A stretch of DNA of 64,000 nucleotides from an uncultured Monoglobus sp. (lineage in GTDB: Bacteria > Bacillota > Clostridia > Monoglobales > Monoglobaceae). The DNA lies in the NCBI GenBank assembly GCA_947624305.1, contig CANQKC010000014.1:1-64000 (forward strand). Direction: 5' to 3'. The notes beneath the pieces were generated by a model. It was given only the letters and a program-made list of their open reading frames with translations, was not told where the DNA came from and did not search any database. Made by a program: the position numbers and the translations under genes. This document shows, piece by piece, positions 1 through 8,634 of the stretch. Position 1 is the stretch's first letter, and each line of letters starts with the position of its first letter.

Positions 1-80
1 GAATAACTTTTACCGGAGTGATATAGGTTGACAATAGTTTTTTTAAATTCGGGTGTATACTTATTTTTAGTTGACATCAT
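1..80 (-). CDS. IS3-family transposase OrfA, N-terminal fragment (runs off window)
   Basis: The minus strand reads MMSTKNKYTPEFKKTIVNLY and continues HSGKSYS to the window edge, the typical start of an IS3/IS150-group OrfA, a helix-turn-helix protein that binds the element ends. An AGGAGA ribosome binding site lies just upstream. Only about 26 codons are visible, so the family call rests on this N-terminus and on the terminal sequence at 124-145. The second Met may be the start. The rest of the element lies left of the window. Confidence 0.75.
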   Translation of the reverse strand, partial: MMSTKNKYTPEFKKTIVNLYHSGKSY

Positions 81-123
81 ACTTCTCCTCTCGTGTTTAT
101 TATTTTAACATATTTCCATTTTT

Positions 124-145
124 CTGTCTACTTTTTTAGTATACA
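124..145 (-). repeat. Probable terminal inverted repeat of the IS3-type element
   Basis: On the minus strand a sequence beginning TGTATACTAAAAAAGTAGAC lies upstream of the OrfA start. IS3-family ends begin with TG. The open frame of a different transposase resumes immediately to the right (146), so this is probably the element's end. The partner repeat is outside the window. Confidence 0.6.
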
Positions 146-616
146 TCCAACTGCATAATATGTCCGGAGTATCAGATACTTGAATACAAAACAACCAACC
201 GCGACGGATACCGGGAATACAAGAGTGATCCGGAGATATGCAGGAAATGCCCGACGAGAGAAAAATGCACCGGATCAAAAGATTGTGTAAAGACTGTAAG
301 CCGACATATTTGGAAGGATTACGTGGAATTAGCAGAAGATATTCGCCATACGCCGAAATATCAAGAAATATACAAAAAGCGAAAAGAAACTATTGAACGT
401 GTGTTTGCAGACGCAAAAGAAAAACACGCAATGAGATATACGCCGTATCGAGGGCTTGCCCAAGTAACAAAATGGGTAAAGCTTAAATTTGCTGCGATGA
501 ATTTGAAAAAATACGCAAAAAGGCGGTGGATAGAGACACATTCAACGCCCACAGCTAAGAAAAACTGCCGCCTTTTTTGTATATATATCGAAACGTCCGC
601 TATGCTTTACGCATAA
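146..616 (+). pseudogene. IS1182-family transposase, C-terminal remnant cut by the IS3-type element
   Basis: The frame is open from 146 and reads CIICPEYQILEYKTTNRDGY, then REYKSDPEICRKCPTREKCT, a cysteine-rich region characteristic of IS1182-type DDE transposases. It ends with the C-terminal ERVFADAKEKHAMRYTPYRG region. A start at 323 would give only the last 97 residues; the reading frame clearly extends leftward to the IS end, so this is the 3' part of a broken gene. The N-terminal half is missing or lies beyond the inserted element. The frame reads into the hairpin at 591-627 before its stop. Confidence 0.8.
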
Positions 617-627
617 CGGACGTTTTT
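591..627 (+). terminator. Hairpin terminator at the end of the transposase remnant
   Basis: AAACGTCCG at 591-599 pairs with CGGACGTTT at 617-625 and TATGC pairs with GCATA inside it; a run of T follows. It may double as part of the old insertion sequence end. Confidence 0.6.
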
Positions 628-948
628 CGACAAACTGAGGGGCGGATATTATCCGCCCGTTTTCATTGTTGGAACGTAGCGATTAGCGATTAGTGAATAG
701 GGATTAGACAACGGGCGGCAGATTGCTGCCCGTGCCTTCCCCTTGAGGGGAAGGTGGGTTTTTGCCCAAATGGGCAAAAAGTCGGATGAGGTGTAGCGTA
801 GTGATTAGTGAATATACACCTCATCAGTCAGCGGACAAGCCGCTGACAGCTTCCCCTCAAGGGGAACCCTCGGGCGCGGGGACGCGCGGGGCGTTTGCGG
901 ATTTCGTAATTCCGCGTAGTACCTAGTCCCTATTCTCTAGTCCCTACG
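628..948. repeat. Mosaic intergenic repeat block 1
   Basis: There is no gene here. The block contains a palindromic GGGGCGGATATTATCCGCCC unit (639-658), an AACGTAGCGATTAG-type unit (673-707), a CCTTCCCCTTGAGGGGAAGG hairpin unit ending GTCGGATGAGGTG (735-793), another GATTAGTGAATA tract (798-815), an inverse-type unit CACCTCATCAGTC to CCCCTCAAGGGGAA (817-866), and an inverted ACTAG-rich unit (921-950). The last unit supplies the stop codon of the antiporter gene. All units recur in the blocks near 3.1, 6.7, 9.3 and 14.0 kb. Confidence 0.8.
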
Positions 949-2289
949 TTAGTAGAACTCGTCCATGCTGATATTGAGTCCGTACTTTTTGTTGTATTCT
1001 TTCAGGCGCTCCTGCTTTTCGCGCTCAAGACGGCTGTCGGCATGCTCGAAGGCCGTACGCAGCGCCGAGTCCTCGATCGCGTGCTTCTCGGTCATTCTCG
1101 CGAGCAGCGACGTGTGGACCGCTTCCTCGTGGACAGCCTGATACTTATAGATAAGCTTCAGCATTATCGGCGTGATGATCGTGGTGACGACAACGACGAT
1201 AACTATCGGCGCGAAGAACTCGGGAACCATGAGCCCCAGAGCCGCGCCCTTGCTGGCAACGATAAGCGCTACCTCGCCGCGCGACACCATTCCGATACCG
1301 ATCTTCGCGGCCTGCAGGTTGGTGTAGCCCGTCAGCTTCGCGCCCGCGCCGCAGCCGATTATCTTTGAAACGACGGCCACGATGAGCAGAAGCAGCGTGA
1401 ACAGCAGCACGGACGGGCCCATCGAGTCGATCGTGACCTTGAGGCCGACGCTCGCGAAGAACACGGGCGAGAGCAGCATAAACGAAACCGTCTCAAACCG
1501 CGTGATCATGAACGGAGTCCTGCGCGTGCCGGAAAGTATGAGCCCGGCCACGAACGCGCCCGTTATGTCGGAAACGCCGAAAACGTGCTCGGCCATAAAC
1601 GACATCAGCAGGCAGAACGCGAACGCGAGCACGCTGAAGCGCTGCAGCTCCTTGCGGTAGCTGTTCATCCACGGGCGGACGAACTTGAGGAACACATACG
1701 CCACCAGTCCGCAGAACAGGAAAAACAGAACGATCTTGAGCATAACGACCGGCAGGCTGACCGACGGGTCGGCGAAGCTCGTGATGACGGTCAGGGCGAT
1801 AATTCCCAGCACGTCGTCGATAAGCGCCGCGCCGAGTATCGCGTTGCCCGAATGGGTCGAGAGCTTGCCCATTTCCTTGAGCGTCTCGACCGTGATGCTG
1901 ACCGACGTGGCGGTCAGAATAACGCCGATGAATATGTTCTGAAGCATCGCGTCGGGGCCCTTGTTGAACAGCCGCGCCACGGCCCAGCCGCCCAGAAGCG
2001 GCACGATAACGCCGAGGACGGCGATGATCGTCGAGGCCACGCCGCACTTTTTAAGCTCCTGTATGTCGGTCTCAAGGCCCGCGCTGAACATCAGCACGAT
2101 AACGCCGAGCTCCGACACGGTCGATATAAAATCATTGGCCTGCAGCCAGCCGAGGCCCGCGGGGCCCAAAATAAGGCCGGCGAGCAGCGCTCCGACGACC
2201 TGGGGCATCTGCACCTTCCGCGTGAGCAGACCCAAAAGCTTGGTGCTGAGCAAAATCAGAGCCAAGTCAAGCAAAAAATCATATTCCAT
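949..2289 (-). CDS. CPA2-type monovalent cation:proton antiporter
   Basis: This is a 447-codon polytopic membrane protein with about twelve hydrophobic segments and the conserved Na+/H+ exchanger layout (GALLAGLILGPAG near the start, GAALIDDVLGI in the middle). It belongs to the CPA2/KefB-like family, which exchanges Na+ or K+ for protons at the cytoplasmic membrane. The C-terminus is short and charged and has no TrkA-N nucleotide-binding domain. I place the start at 2289 because GAGGGAG lies eight bases upstream; an ATG at 2313 adds eight residues without a binding site. The cation cannot be told from the sequence. Confidence 0.88.
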   Translation of the reverse strand: MEYDFLLDLALILLSTKLLGLLTRKVQMPQVVGALLAGLILGPAGLGWLQANDFISTVSELGVIVLMFSAGLETDIQELKKCGVASTIIAVLGVIVPLLGGWAVARLFNKGPDAMLQNIFIGVILTATSVSITVETLKEMGKLSTHSGNAILGAALIDDVLGIIALTVITSFADPSVSLPVVMLKIVLFFLFCGLVAYVFLKFVRPWMNSYRKELQRFSVLAFAFCLLMSFMAEHVFGVSDITGAFVAGLILSGTRRTPFMITRFETVSFMLLSPVFFASVGLKVTIDSMGPSVLLFTLLLLIVAVVSKIIGCGAGAKLTGYTNLQAAKIGIGMVSRGEVALIVASKGAALGLMVPEFFAPIVIVVVVTTIITPIMLKLIYKYQAVHEEAVHTSLLARMTEKHAIEDSALRTAFEHADSRLEREKQERLKEYNKKYGLNISMDEFY

Positions 2290-2338
2290 ATATAAGTCTC
2301 CCTCAGTATGCAATATAGGCTTTTCTCAAGCCAAATAT

Positions 2339-2367
2339 ATCATACTACTTCACGCGGCATTTGTCTA
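2339..2367 (-). promoter_or_regulatory. Likely SigmaA promoter of the antiporter gene
   Basis: TAGACA (2362-2367) and TATGAT (2339-2344) are separated by 17 bases on the minus strand, about 50 bases before the start codon. Confidence 0.5.
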
Positions 2368-2426
2368 CAAATTTTTACTTTAAAATTTGGGAATTTTTTA
2401 AAAAATTTTTATTAAAAATAACAAAA

Positions 2427-3077
2427 TCATTCAAACATCATCTCGAGTATCTTCTCCTCAAGCGCGTTATAATCGACATCTTCGGTGTCCGTGTAATTTT
2501 TAAATCTCTTCGGTGAATAATTTTTATTGCTCACACCTCTCCTGCGCTCGAAAGGCGCGTTGTTTGATTTGCTTTTATTTATTATATTTTGATTTTCTTT
2601 GTTTTCCTTTTCTTTTCTTTGTGTACCGCTGTCAGCATTTTGAGGCTTTTTGTTAACATTTAAGCCGTTAATGTATACATTATGGATCTTTTCGGGTATC
2701 TCGATCAGCAGGAACCGCTCGTCAAGATCGACCCGCTCGCGGCGGCTCATGATTTGAAGATACTGAAGCTGAATTTCGGGCGAGGTCAGGATCTTGAATT
2801 TATCATAAAGCCCGCCGTCGAAAACGCCGCGCCTGACCGCGGAGCTTACTATCTCGTCGACCTTCGCTATGTCGAGCGCCTGCTCGTGAGCGAACATCAG
2901 CTTCGCGTCGCTGTCAAACTCGCAGTAATAGCCGCGGCCGCCGTAGATCTTCTGCCACAGCCTCACGATGACCGCGAACGCGACCAGACCGTGCTCCGCC
3001 TCGATCAGCCTTATACGGTCGTCGGTGTGCGCGTCAAGAGGGAAATATTCCGCGCCGGTTTTAAAAATACGCGCCAT
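2427..3077 (-). CDS. DUF4373 / Lin1244-type domain protein
   Basis: The first 110 residues (ARIFKTGAEYFPLDAHTDDR onward, with GLVAFAVIVRLWQKIYGG) match the Lin1244/Lin1753 N-terminal domain (DUF4373), found in phage-type replication initiators and DnaD-like proteins of Firmicutes. A lysine- and asparagine-rich linker follows, then an acidic tail. No DnaD C-terminal domain is seen. The start at 3077 has AAAGGAG upstream; a GTG at 3086 overlaps that site. It stands alone, and a TATAAT lies 40 bases upstream. A role in replication or a prophage origin is inference. Confidence 0.75.
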   Translation of the reverse strand: MARIFKTGAEYFPLDAHTDDRIRLIEAEHGLVAFAVIVRLWQKIYGGRGYYCEFDSDAKLMFAHEQALDIAKVDEIVSSAVRRGVFDGGLYDKFKILTSPEIQLQYLQIMSRRERVDLDERFLLIEIPEKIHNVYINGLNVNKKPQNADSGTQRKEKENKENQNIINKSKSNNAPFERRRGVSNKNYSPKRFKNYTDTEDVDYNALEEKILEMMFE

Positions 3078-3127
3078 AATCAACACTCCTTTATATTTTA
3101 TGTGTTAATTATAGCGCGTAAAAAGTG

Positions 3128-3620
3128 ACAAATAGGGACAACGTAGGTACCGGGGAATAGGAACTGGGGACTAGGCCGGCCTCCCCCTCGGGGGAGGTGG
3201 ATTTCCGCCGTAAGGTGGAAAGACGGAGAGGGGCTCTTGTTGGCGGTTCCCCTCTCAGTCAGCTTCGCTGACAGCTCCCCCCTAGGGGAGCCTTCAGGGA
3301 CGTCGAGGGCCATATCGACAAACGTTAATGATTTGTGGCCACGTTTATCCGTAGAAACGGAATATTGTAATGCCACGCACCCGCTTCGCGGCTCCGGCCG
3401 CACCTACAAGCGTGACGGCATCATATGCGACCAATATTGTAGGGGCGGATATTATCCGCCCTTTTAGCTCCCTACTGAGTGTGCATACACCTCATCAGTC
3501 AGACTTCGTCTGACAGCTTCCCCTCAAGGGGAAGCCTCAGGACACAATGCCTTCCCCTTGAGGGGAAGGTGGGTTTTTGCCCGAACGGGCAAAAAGTCGG
3601 ATGAGGTGGGAACGTAGAGA
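3128..3620. repeat. Mosaic intergenic repeat block 2
   Basis: There is no gene here. In order: an AACGTAG...ACTAGG unit (3139-3175); a CCTCCCCCTCGGGGGAGG hairpin unit (3178-3233); its inverse-type partner (3246-3299); a GACGTCGAGGGC unit with the ACGTTAATGATTTGTGGCC core and a CGGCTCCGGCCG end (3299-3412); a GGGGCGGATATTATCCGCCC palindrome (3440-3461); an inverse hairpin unit (3488-3538); a CCTTCCCCTTGAGGGGAAGG unit (3550-3607); and AACGTAGAGATTA, which runs into the stop codon of the PFL gene. Confidence 0.8.
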
Positions 3621-4985
3621 TTAATTCCTCAGGCTGTGGATGGGGGCGGGGATACGGCCTCCGCGGTTTATGAAATTCTCGGCGCTGTGGTGGTGCACCG
3701 GCATTACCGGAGCCTCGCCGAGCAGGCCGCCGAACTCGAGCTTGTCGCCGACCTTTTTGCCCGCGGCGGGGATTATCCTGACCGCGGTGGTTTTCTGGTT
3801 TATAACGCCTATCGCCATCTCGTCGGCTATGATCGCGGAGATCGTCGAGGCAGGCGTGTCGCCCGGTATCGCGATCATGTCGAGGCCGACAGAGCAGACG
3901 CAGGTCATCGCCTCGAGCTTGTCCAGCGTCAGCGCTCCGCTCGCGGCGGCGTGGATCATGCCCGCGTCCTCGCTGACCGGAATGAACGCGCCGCTGAGTC
4001 CGCCGACGTAGCTTGACGCCATGACGCCGCCCTTTTTGACCGCGTCGTTGAGCAGCGCGAGCGCCGCCGTGGTGCCGTGGCATCCGCAGCGCTCAAGCCC
4101 CATTTCCTCGAGGATATGCGCCACGCTGTCTCCGACCGCGGGGGTCGGGGCGAGCGACAGATCGACTATTCCGTAGGGTACGTCGAGCATTTTCGAGGCC
4201 TCGCGCGCGACGAGCTGGCCCATTCTTGTTATCTTAAACGCGGTATTCTTGATCGTCTCGGCGACCGCGCCGAAGTCCTCGCCGCGCACGTTCTCAAGCG
4301 CGCGCTTGACGACGCCCGGGCCGCTGACGCCCACGTTGATCACCGAGCTTCCCTCGCCGACACCGTGGAAAGCGCCCGCCATAAACGGGTTGTCCTCGAC
4401 CGGATTGGCGAACACGACAAACTTGGCGCAGCCGAGCGAGTCGCTGTCCTTTGACATCTCGGACATCTTTTTAATGATCTCGCCCATCTCTTTGACCGCG
4501 TCCATGTTTATGCCCGCCTTGGTCGTGGCGACGCCCACCGAGGAGCACACGAAGTCGGTGCACGACAGCGCCTCGGGGATCGAGGCGATGAGCTTTTTGT
4601 CCGACTCGGTATAGCCTTTATACACCAGGGCCGAGTAGCCGCCTATAAAGTCGATCCCGAGCGTTTTCGCCGCCCTGTCGAGGGTCCTGGCGAAAGGTAT
4701 GTAGTCGTCTGTTCTGCTCGCCGCCGCCACAAGGGAGACCGGCGTCACTGACACGCGCTTGTTAATTATCGGGATCCCGTATCTGCGGCCTATGGCCTCG
4801 CCAGCGGGGACCAGCTTCTCCGCCGTTTTCGTGATCTTGTCATAGATCTTTCGGCAGGCCTTTTCGGGGTTCTCGTCCGCGCAGTCGAGCAGGGATATGC
4901 CCATGGTTATCGTCCTTATGTCAAGGTGCTGGTCGCGGATCATTTTTATCGTTTCGGTTATTTCTTTTGTGTTTACATTGATCAT
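3621..4985 (-). CDS. PFL family protein (UPF0210, DUF711)
   Basis: The 454 residues match the UPF0210/DUF711 family over the full length, including [20 protein letters not shown] near the start and a glycine-rich core. The family was named for distant similarity to pyruvate formate-lyase-like proteins, but no reaction is established and I see no reason to assign one. The start has AAAGGAA upstream. It lies 46 bases downstream of an ACT-domain gene on the same strand; the two families commonly occur together, which suggests that the ACT protein senses a ligand for this one (inference). Confidence 0.88.
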   Translation of the reverse strand: MINVNTKEITETIKMIRDQHLDIRTITMGISLLDCADENPEKACRKIYDKITKTAEKLVPAGEAIGRRYGIPIINKRVSVTPVSLVAAASRTDDYIPFARTLDRAAKTLGIDFIGGYSALVYKGYTESDKKLIASIPEALSCTDFVCSSVGVATTKAGINMDAVKEMGEIIKKMSEMSKDSDSLGCAKFVVFANPVEDNPFMAGAFHGVGEGSSVINVGVSGPGVVKRALENVRGEDFGAVAETIKNTAFKITRMGQLVAREASKMLDVPYGIVDLSLAPTPAVGDSVAHILEEMGLERCGCHGTTAALALLNDAVKKGGVMASSYVGGLSGAFIPVSEDAGMIHAAASGALTLDKLEAMTCVCSVGLDMIAIPGDTPASTISAIIADEMAIGVINQKTTAVRIIPAAGKKVGDKLEFGGLLGEAPVMPVHHHSAENFINRGGRIPAPIHSLRN

Positions 4986-5031
4986 AACAATTTCCTTTCG
5001 ATCTTCTTCTGCTTTCGGTCACAGCCGCGGC

Positions 5032-5301
5032 TCATATTCTGTGCATCGACTTGAATATGTCCTCGTGCTGGATCCTTATCTCAACGCCGAGCTCATCGCC
5101 CATTTTGTTGAGCTTGTCCGCGAGGACGCTGAACTCAAGGTCGGAGCCGCCGAGATCAACCATCATGACCATTGTGAAGATGTTCTTTACAATGGTCTGG
5201 TTGATGTCGAGTATGTTGATGTCGTGCTCGAAAAGAAAGCCGCTCACCTTTGCGATTATTCCTTTTTTGTCAATTCCCATAACGGAAAGTACTGCGTTCA
5301 T
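5032..5301 (-). CDS. ACT domain protein (UPF0237)
   Basis: An 89-residue single ACT domain protein starting MNAVLSVMGIDKKGIIAKVS. ACT domains bind amino acids or other small ligands and usually control a partner enzyme. The start at 5301 has an AGGAGA site; an open frame running upstream to 5481 has no such support and overlaps the neighbouring tspO gene. It precedes the PFL gene and is probably cotranscribed with it. Confidence 0.9.
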   Translation of the reverse strand: MNAVLSVMGIDKKGIIAKVSGFLFEHDINILDINQTIVKNIFTMVMMVDLGGSDLEFSVLADKLNKMGDELGVEIRIQHEDIFKSMHRI

Positions 5302-5333
5302 AGTTTTCTCCTTTGTTTTTATATAAATTTTAT

Positions 5334-5810
5334 TTAATTCAATATTGCGACGCCCGCGGTGAGGTACAGGGCGAAGATCGTCCACGCGAGGTACGGGATA
5401 AGCAGATACGCCGCGGCCTTTGATGATTTGGAGAACACGAGAATGTTCGCCGCGATCAGCACGATCAGCGCGATCAGCCACACCACCGAAAAGGTAAAGG
5501 CGCGGAAGTCAAAAAATATTATCGTCCACGCGAAGTTGAAAAAGAGCTGTATTCCGAAAATAAGATAGCCGAGTGACTTCATCTGCTGCGGCGCGTCGGA
5601 CGCCCGGACGAGATAGAGCGAGACTCCCATAAGGAAATAAAGAATGCTCCACACGATCGGGAACACGACGGACGGCGGCGACAGCGGCGGATTGTTGATC
5701 TCGGAATAGATGTCCATCTGGTTTTTGGTCAGCAGCCATGAGACAAACGCGACCCCGAACGGCACCGCGAGGCAGACCAGGAACTTCCGTAGGTTAAACG
5801 TTTTAAACAT
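5334..5810 (-). CDS. TspO/MBR family membrane protein
   Basis: A 158-residue protein with five membrane segments and the aromatic-rich pattern of the TspO/peripheral benzodiazepine receptor family (NNPPLSPPSVVFPIVWSILY, then FNFAWTIIFF and PYLAWTIFALYL). Family members bind tetrapyrroles and other hydrophobic ligands; the bacterial role is unsettled. GAGGTGA five bases before the ATG at 5810 fixes the start. It lies 32 bases upstream of the ACT gene and may head that operon. Confidence 0.9.
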   Translation of the reverse strand: MFKTFNLRKFLVCLAVPFGVAFVSWLLTKNQMDIYSEINNPPLSPPSVVFPIVWSILYFLMGVSLYLVRASDAPQQMKSLGYLIFGIQLFFNFAWTIIFFDFRAFTFSVVWLIALIVLIAANILVFSKSSKAAAYLLIPYLAWTIFALYLTAGVAILN

Positions 5811-5867
5811 ACAAATCACCTCAAAAATTTTGATAATAATATTGTATGTTTAATTCCGCGATTTATA

Positions 5868-6665
5868 CTAAATCAGCCCGAAATGCTCAAGCCCCTGCGT
5901 CACACCCTCGTTAACTACCGAGGCGGTCACATACGCGCCGAGTGTTTCGAGGCGTTTTGCGTGGCGCTCCATGATAACCGGATTGCCGACAGCCGCGAGC
6001 ATGTCAAAATCGTTCTCGCCGTCGCCGAATGCGTAGGTGTCGCGAAGGTCGAGGCCGTAAGCCTCGATGACGGCTTTGATGCCGAAGGCCTTGGTTATGT
6101 ATTTTTTCACCAGATCGCCCGACGGGTTTGAGCGGTGGCGGGTTATGTTGTACTTGCCGCCGAAGCGCTCAAGCAGCTTTTTGTAATTCTCCTCGCCCTC
6201 ATAGGTGAACATAAGCTTGTTGGCAGAGACTGTCCGCGGATCGGACGGAAACTCGAAAAAGCAGCTCATGTCGAGGTTAAAGTTGTTCATCATGCGGATA
6301 AAGCCCTCGTTGTGTCTCGGGCCGAAATAGCACTTCTCGTCGTTCTCGGTCACGAAGCCGTAGCCGTTGGCCTCGAAGTAATCCTTGAGCTCAAGCAGGT
6401 CGGCGGTCGCTATCTTGTCGTCGATCACGAAATCGCCGTCGACCACCGCGCAGGCCCCGTTCGAGGTAACATAGCAGTCAAAGTCAAAGTCGAGCTTCGG
6501 CACATAGCAACGCGCCCTTCCTGTCGCGAGGCAGGTCATGTAGCCGTTTTGCTTTAGCCGCTCGATCGAGCGCTTAGTCGCCTCGGTCGGCCTGAACAGA
6601 TCGGCCTTCTCGTCAACGAGCGTGCCGTCAAAATCAAAAAATACAGCGCCTTTATAAGTTTTCAT
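5868..6665 (-). CDS. HAD-superfamily phosphatase, Cof/type IIB
   Basis: A 265-residue protein with HAD motif I FFDFDGTLVDE (nucleophile Asp11, acid/base Asp13), motif II in the TGRAR region and motif IV GDGENDFDML. The large cap between motifs II and III fits subclass IIB, the Cof-like sugar-phosphate or nucleotide phosphatases. The substrate cannot be told. GGGAG precedes the ATG. A repeat unit (AACGTAGTGATTAG) begins immediately upstream of the ribosome binding site, so the promoter must lie in or beyond the repeat block. Confidence 0.9.
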   Translation of the reverse strand: MKTYKGAVFFDFDGTLVDEKADLFRPTEATKRSIERLKQNGYMTCLATGRARCYVPKLDFDFDCYVTSNGACAVVDGDFVIDDKIATADLLELKDYFEANGYGFVTENDEKCYFGPRHNEGFIRMMNNFNLDMSCFFEFPSDPRTVSANKLMFTYEGEENYKKLLERFGGKYNITRHRSNPSGDLVKKYITKAFGIKAVIEAYGLDLRDTYAFGDGENDFDMLAAVGNPVIMERHAKRLETLGAYVTASVVNEGVTQGLEHFGLI

Positions 6666-7448
6666 ATTGTACTCCCAACGTAGTGATTAGTTATTAGTGA
6701 ATAGTGAATAGTACACCTCATCAGCCAACGTAGGGACTAGGGAATAGATACTAGGTACTAGGACACGGGCGGCAGATTGCAGCCCCTACATGCGTGACGG
6801 CATCATTTGCCACCAATATTGTAGCGGTGGAAGGAGTTAAGCGCGCCGATCTCCCTCAGTCTGCGGACAAGCCGCAGACAGCTCCCTCCCGGAGGGAGCT
6901 GTACTCTCCCTCTCAGCTAACGTAGGGACTAGAGAATAGATACTAGGTTCTCCCCCCCTCGGGGGAGCCACGAGCGCGGCGCCTTCCCCTTGAGGGGAAG
7001 GTGGGTTTTTGCCCGGATGGGCAAAAAGTCGGATGAGGTGTCAACGTAGCGATTAGTAATTAGTGAATAGTGATTAGGCCTCCCTCTCGGCCAACGTAGG
7101 GACTAGAGAATAGATACTAGGTACTAGGTTCTCCCCCCTCGGGGGGGAGCCACGGGCGGCCGGGGTCGTCCGCCCCTACGGTGTAGGGCGGCATGCCCAC
7201 ATGCCGCCGCGGGACGTCGAGGGCGCATGTCCGCTGACGTTAATGATTTGTGGCCTCGTTTATCCGAGGAAACGGAATACCATGGTGCAACGCACCCGCT
7301 AACGCGGCTCCGGCCGCAGCCGTCCCCTACGAATTTGTCAAAATTTCGCTACAAAAATACAAACGATTTTCGCCACTAGTCCCTAGTTCCTATTCCCTAG
7401 TCCCTACGTTAACCTTTTTCTCCGTGCGTCATATTATATTAGCAAGGA
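6666..7448. repeat. Mosaic intergenic repeat block 3, the largest
   Basis: No convincing gene lies here; a 67-codon open frame at 7250 is repeat sequence. Units seen: AACGTAG...GATTAG/ACTAG units at 6676-6710, 6726-6761, 6914-6950, 7043-7078, 7084-7130 and, inverted, 7374-7411; a GCGGTGGAAGGAGT unit with a CCCTCCCGGAGGG palindrome (6826-6902); a CCTTCCCCTTGAGGGGAAGG unit (6981-7040); two CCCCCTCGGGGG hairpins (about 6955 and 7135); and a GACGTCGAGGGC/ACGTTAATGATTTG unit (7211-7330). Confidence 0.8.
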
Positions 7449-7458
7449 GATGAGTTAC

Positions 7459-7812
7459 ATGTTTAATCAGATACTTCTTGTTTTCGCGGCGGTTTTCGCG
7501 GTGATCGGCCTGATGACGACGCTTTACGCAGTCGTTCAGTCAATAGGCGCGAGGCGGGGAACAGGGGCCCGCGCCGAGGTCGCGCTTTTCATAACCGACA
7601 GCGAGACCGCCGAGGGCGTTGTGCGCGAATACGCCGCGCGGCTGAATTCTAGCCTCAACGGTCTGCGCGTCGACAGCCTTGCGGTCGTCTGCCCGGACGG
7701 GGGCGAGACGCGCGAGATCCTGCGCCTTCTTGAGGGCGACATAAGCGCGCTCACGGTTTACAGCGCGGAGGAATACTCGCGTCACGTCAAGGCCGAACTC
7801 GCGAATTTATAA
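7459..7812 (+). CDS. Small protein with an N-terminal membrane anchor, function unknown
   Basis: A 117-residue protein: a hydrophobic segment at about residues 4-25 (NQILLVFAAVFAVIGLMTTL), then a soluble domain of about 80 residues with alternating strand/helix character (VALFITDSETAEGVVREY, DSLAVVCPDGGETREILRLL). I do not recognise a family. The start at 7459 has AAGGAG nine bases upstream; the ATG at 7450 touches that site. TTAACC and TATTAT with a 17-base spacer lie just before it. It converges on the ABC permease gene, with three bases between the stop codons and no terminator. Confidence 0.7.
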   Translation: MFNQILLVFAAVFAVIGLMTTLYAVVQSIGARRGTGARAEVALFITDSETAEGVVREYAARLNSSLNGLRVDSLAVVCPDGGETREILRLLEGDISALTVYSAEEYSRHVKAELANL

Positions 7813-7815
7813 GCC

Positions 7816-8634
7816 CTACGATCTCACAAATTTTCCGACAAGCGCGAACGCGAGAAACGTGCATATGTTGATGACCGCCACGGTCGCTCCCGTGGGGGTC
7901 GAGGCGATATACGAGACAATAATGCCCGCCGTGAAGCAGAACACCGAGATCGCCGCGGCTGTGATTATCACTGACCTGAACCGCTTGCACACGCGCATGG
8001 CAGACAGCGACGGAAAAATTATCAGGCTCGAGATAAGCAGCGCGCCCATCATTCTCATGCCTAGAACCACGGTCACGGACGTCAGCACGGCGATGAGTGT
8101 GTTGTAAAGCCGAACCTTGGTTCCCGTAGCCGCCGCGAAGGTCTCATCAAACGTTACCGCGAAAATTTTGTTATAAAAAACGATAAACAGCGCGATAACG
8201 ATAAGCGATAGGGTGACGCTGAGAGCGACATCCTCCTCCGTCATCGCGAGAATACTGCCGAAGAGGTAGCTGTTTATGTCGGTGTTCATTCCCGTCGTCA
8301 TTGAGGCGGCGAGAATGCCGACTGCGAGCGCGCCGGTTGATATCATGGCGATCGCGCTGTCGCCCTTTATCCTGCTGCTTTCGCTCACTCTGAGCAGCAG
8401 CACCGCGGCGACCGCCACGACAGGCACGGTGAACTTCATGGGCGCGAAGCCGAGTGCGGTCGCTATCGCTATCGCGCCGAACGCGACATGGCTCAGTCCG
8501 TCGCCGATCATAGAGTATTTCTTGAGCACGAGGCTCACACCGAGCAGCGCGGCGCACAGAGAGACAAGCACCCCCACGATCAGCGCGCGGGTTATGAACG
8601 AATATGAAAACATTGTCTGTATGTATTCAATCAT
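7816..8634 (-). CDS. Zinc/manganese-type ABC transporter permease (ZnuB/AdcB-like)
   Basis: A 272-residue protein with about eight membrane segments and the conserved ABC-3 family regions (YSMIGDGLSHVAFGAIAIA near residue 40, GMRMMGALLISSLIIFPS near 190). The family imports Zn2+, Mn2+ or Fe2+. It is translated from the same transcript as the ATPase gene, whose last 8 bases it overlaps. No substrate-binding protein or Fur/Zur regulator gene is next to it, so metal specificity is unknown. Confidence 0.9.
   Translation of the reverse strand: MIEYIQTMFSYSFITRALIVGVLVSLCAALLGVSLVLKKYSMIGDGLSHVAFGAIAIATALGFAPMKFTVPVVAVAAVLLLRVSESSRIKGDSAIAMISTGALAVGILAASMTTGMNTDINSYLFGSILAMTEEDVALSVTLSLIVIALFIVFYNKIFAVTFDETFAAATGTKVRLYNTLIAVLTSVTVVLGMRMMGALLISSLIIFPSLSAMRVCKRFRSVIITAAAISVFCFTAGIIVSYIASTPTGATVAVINICTFLAFALVGKFVRS

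Noticed and set aside
323-616. 97-codon frame as an independent small gene
   Set aside because: The frame is open and transposase-like upstream to 146, so the ATG at 323 is internal to an IS1182-type remnant.
3098-3467. Open frames inside the repeat blocks, for example at 3098, 3237, 7250 and 13754
   Set aside because: They consist of repeat units, differ between copies by frameshifts, and have no binding sites.
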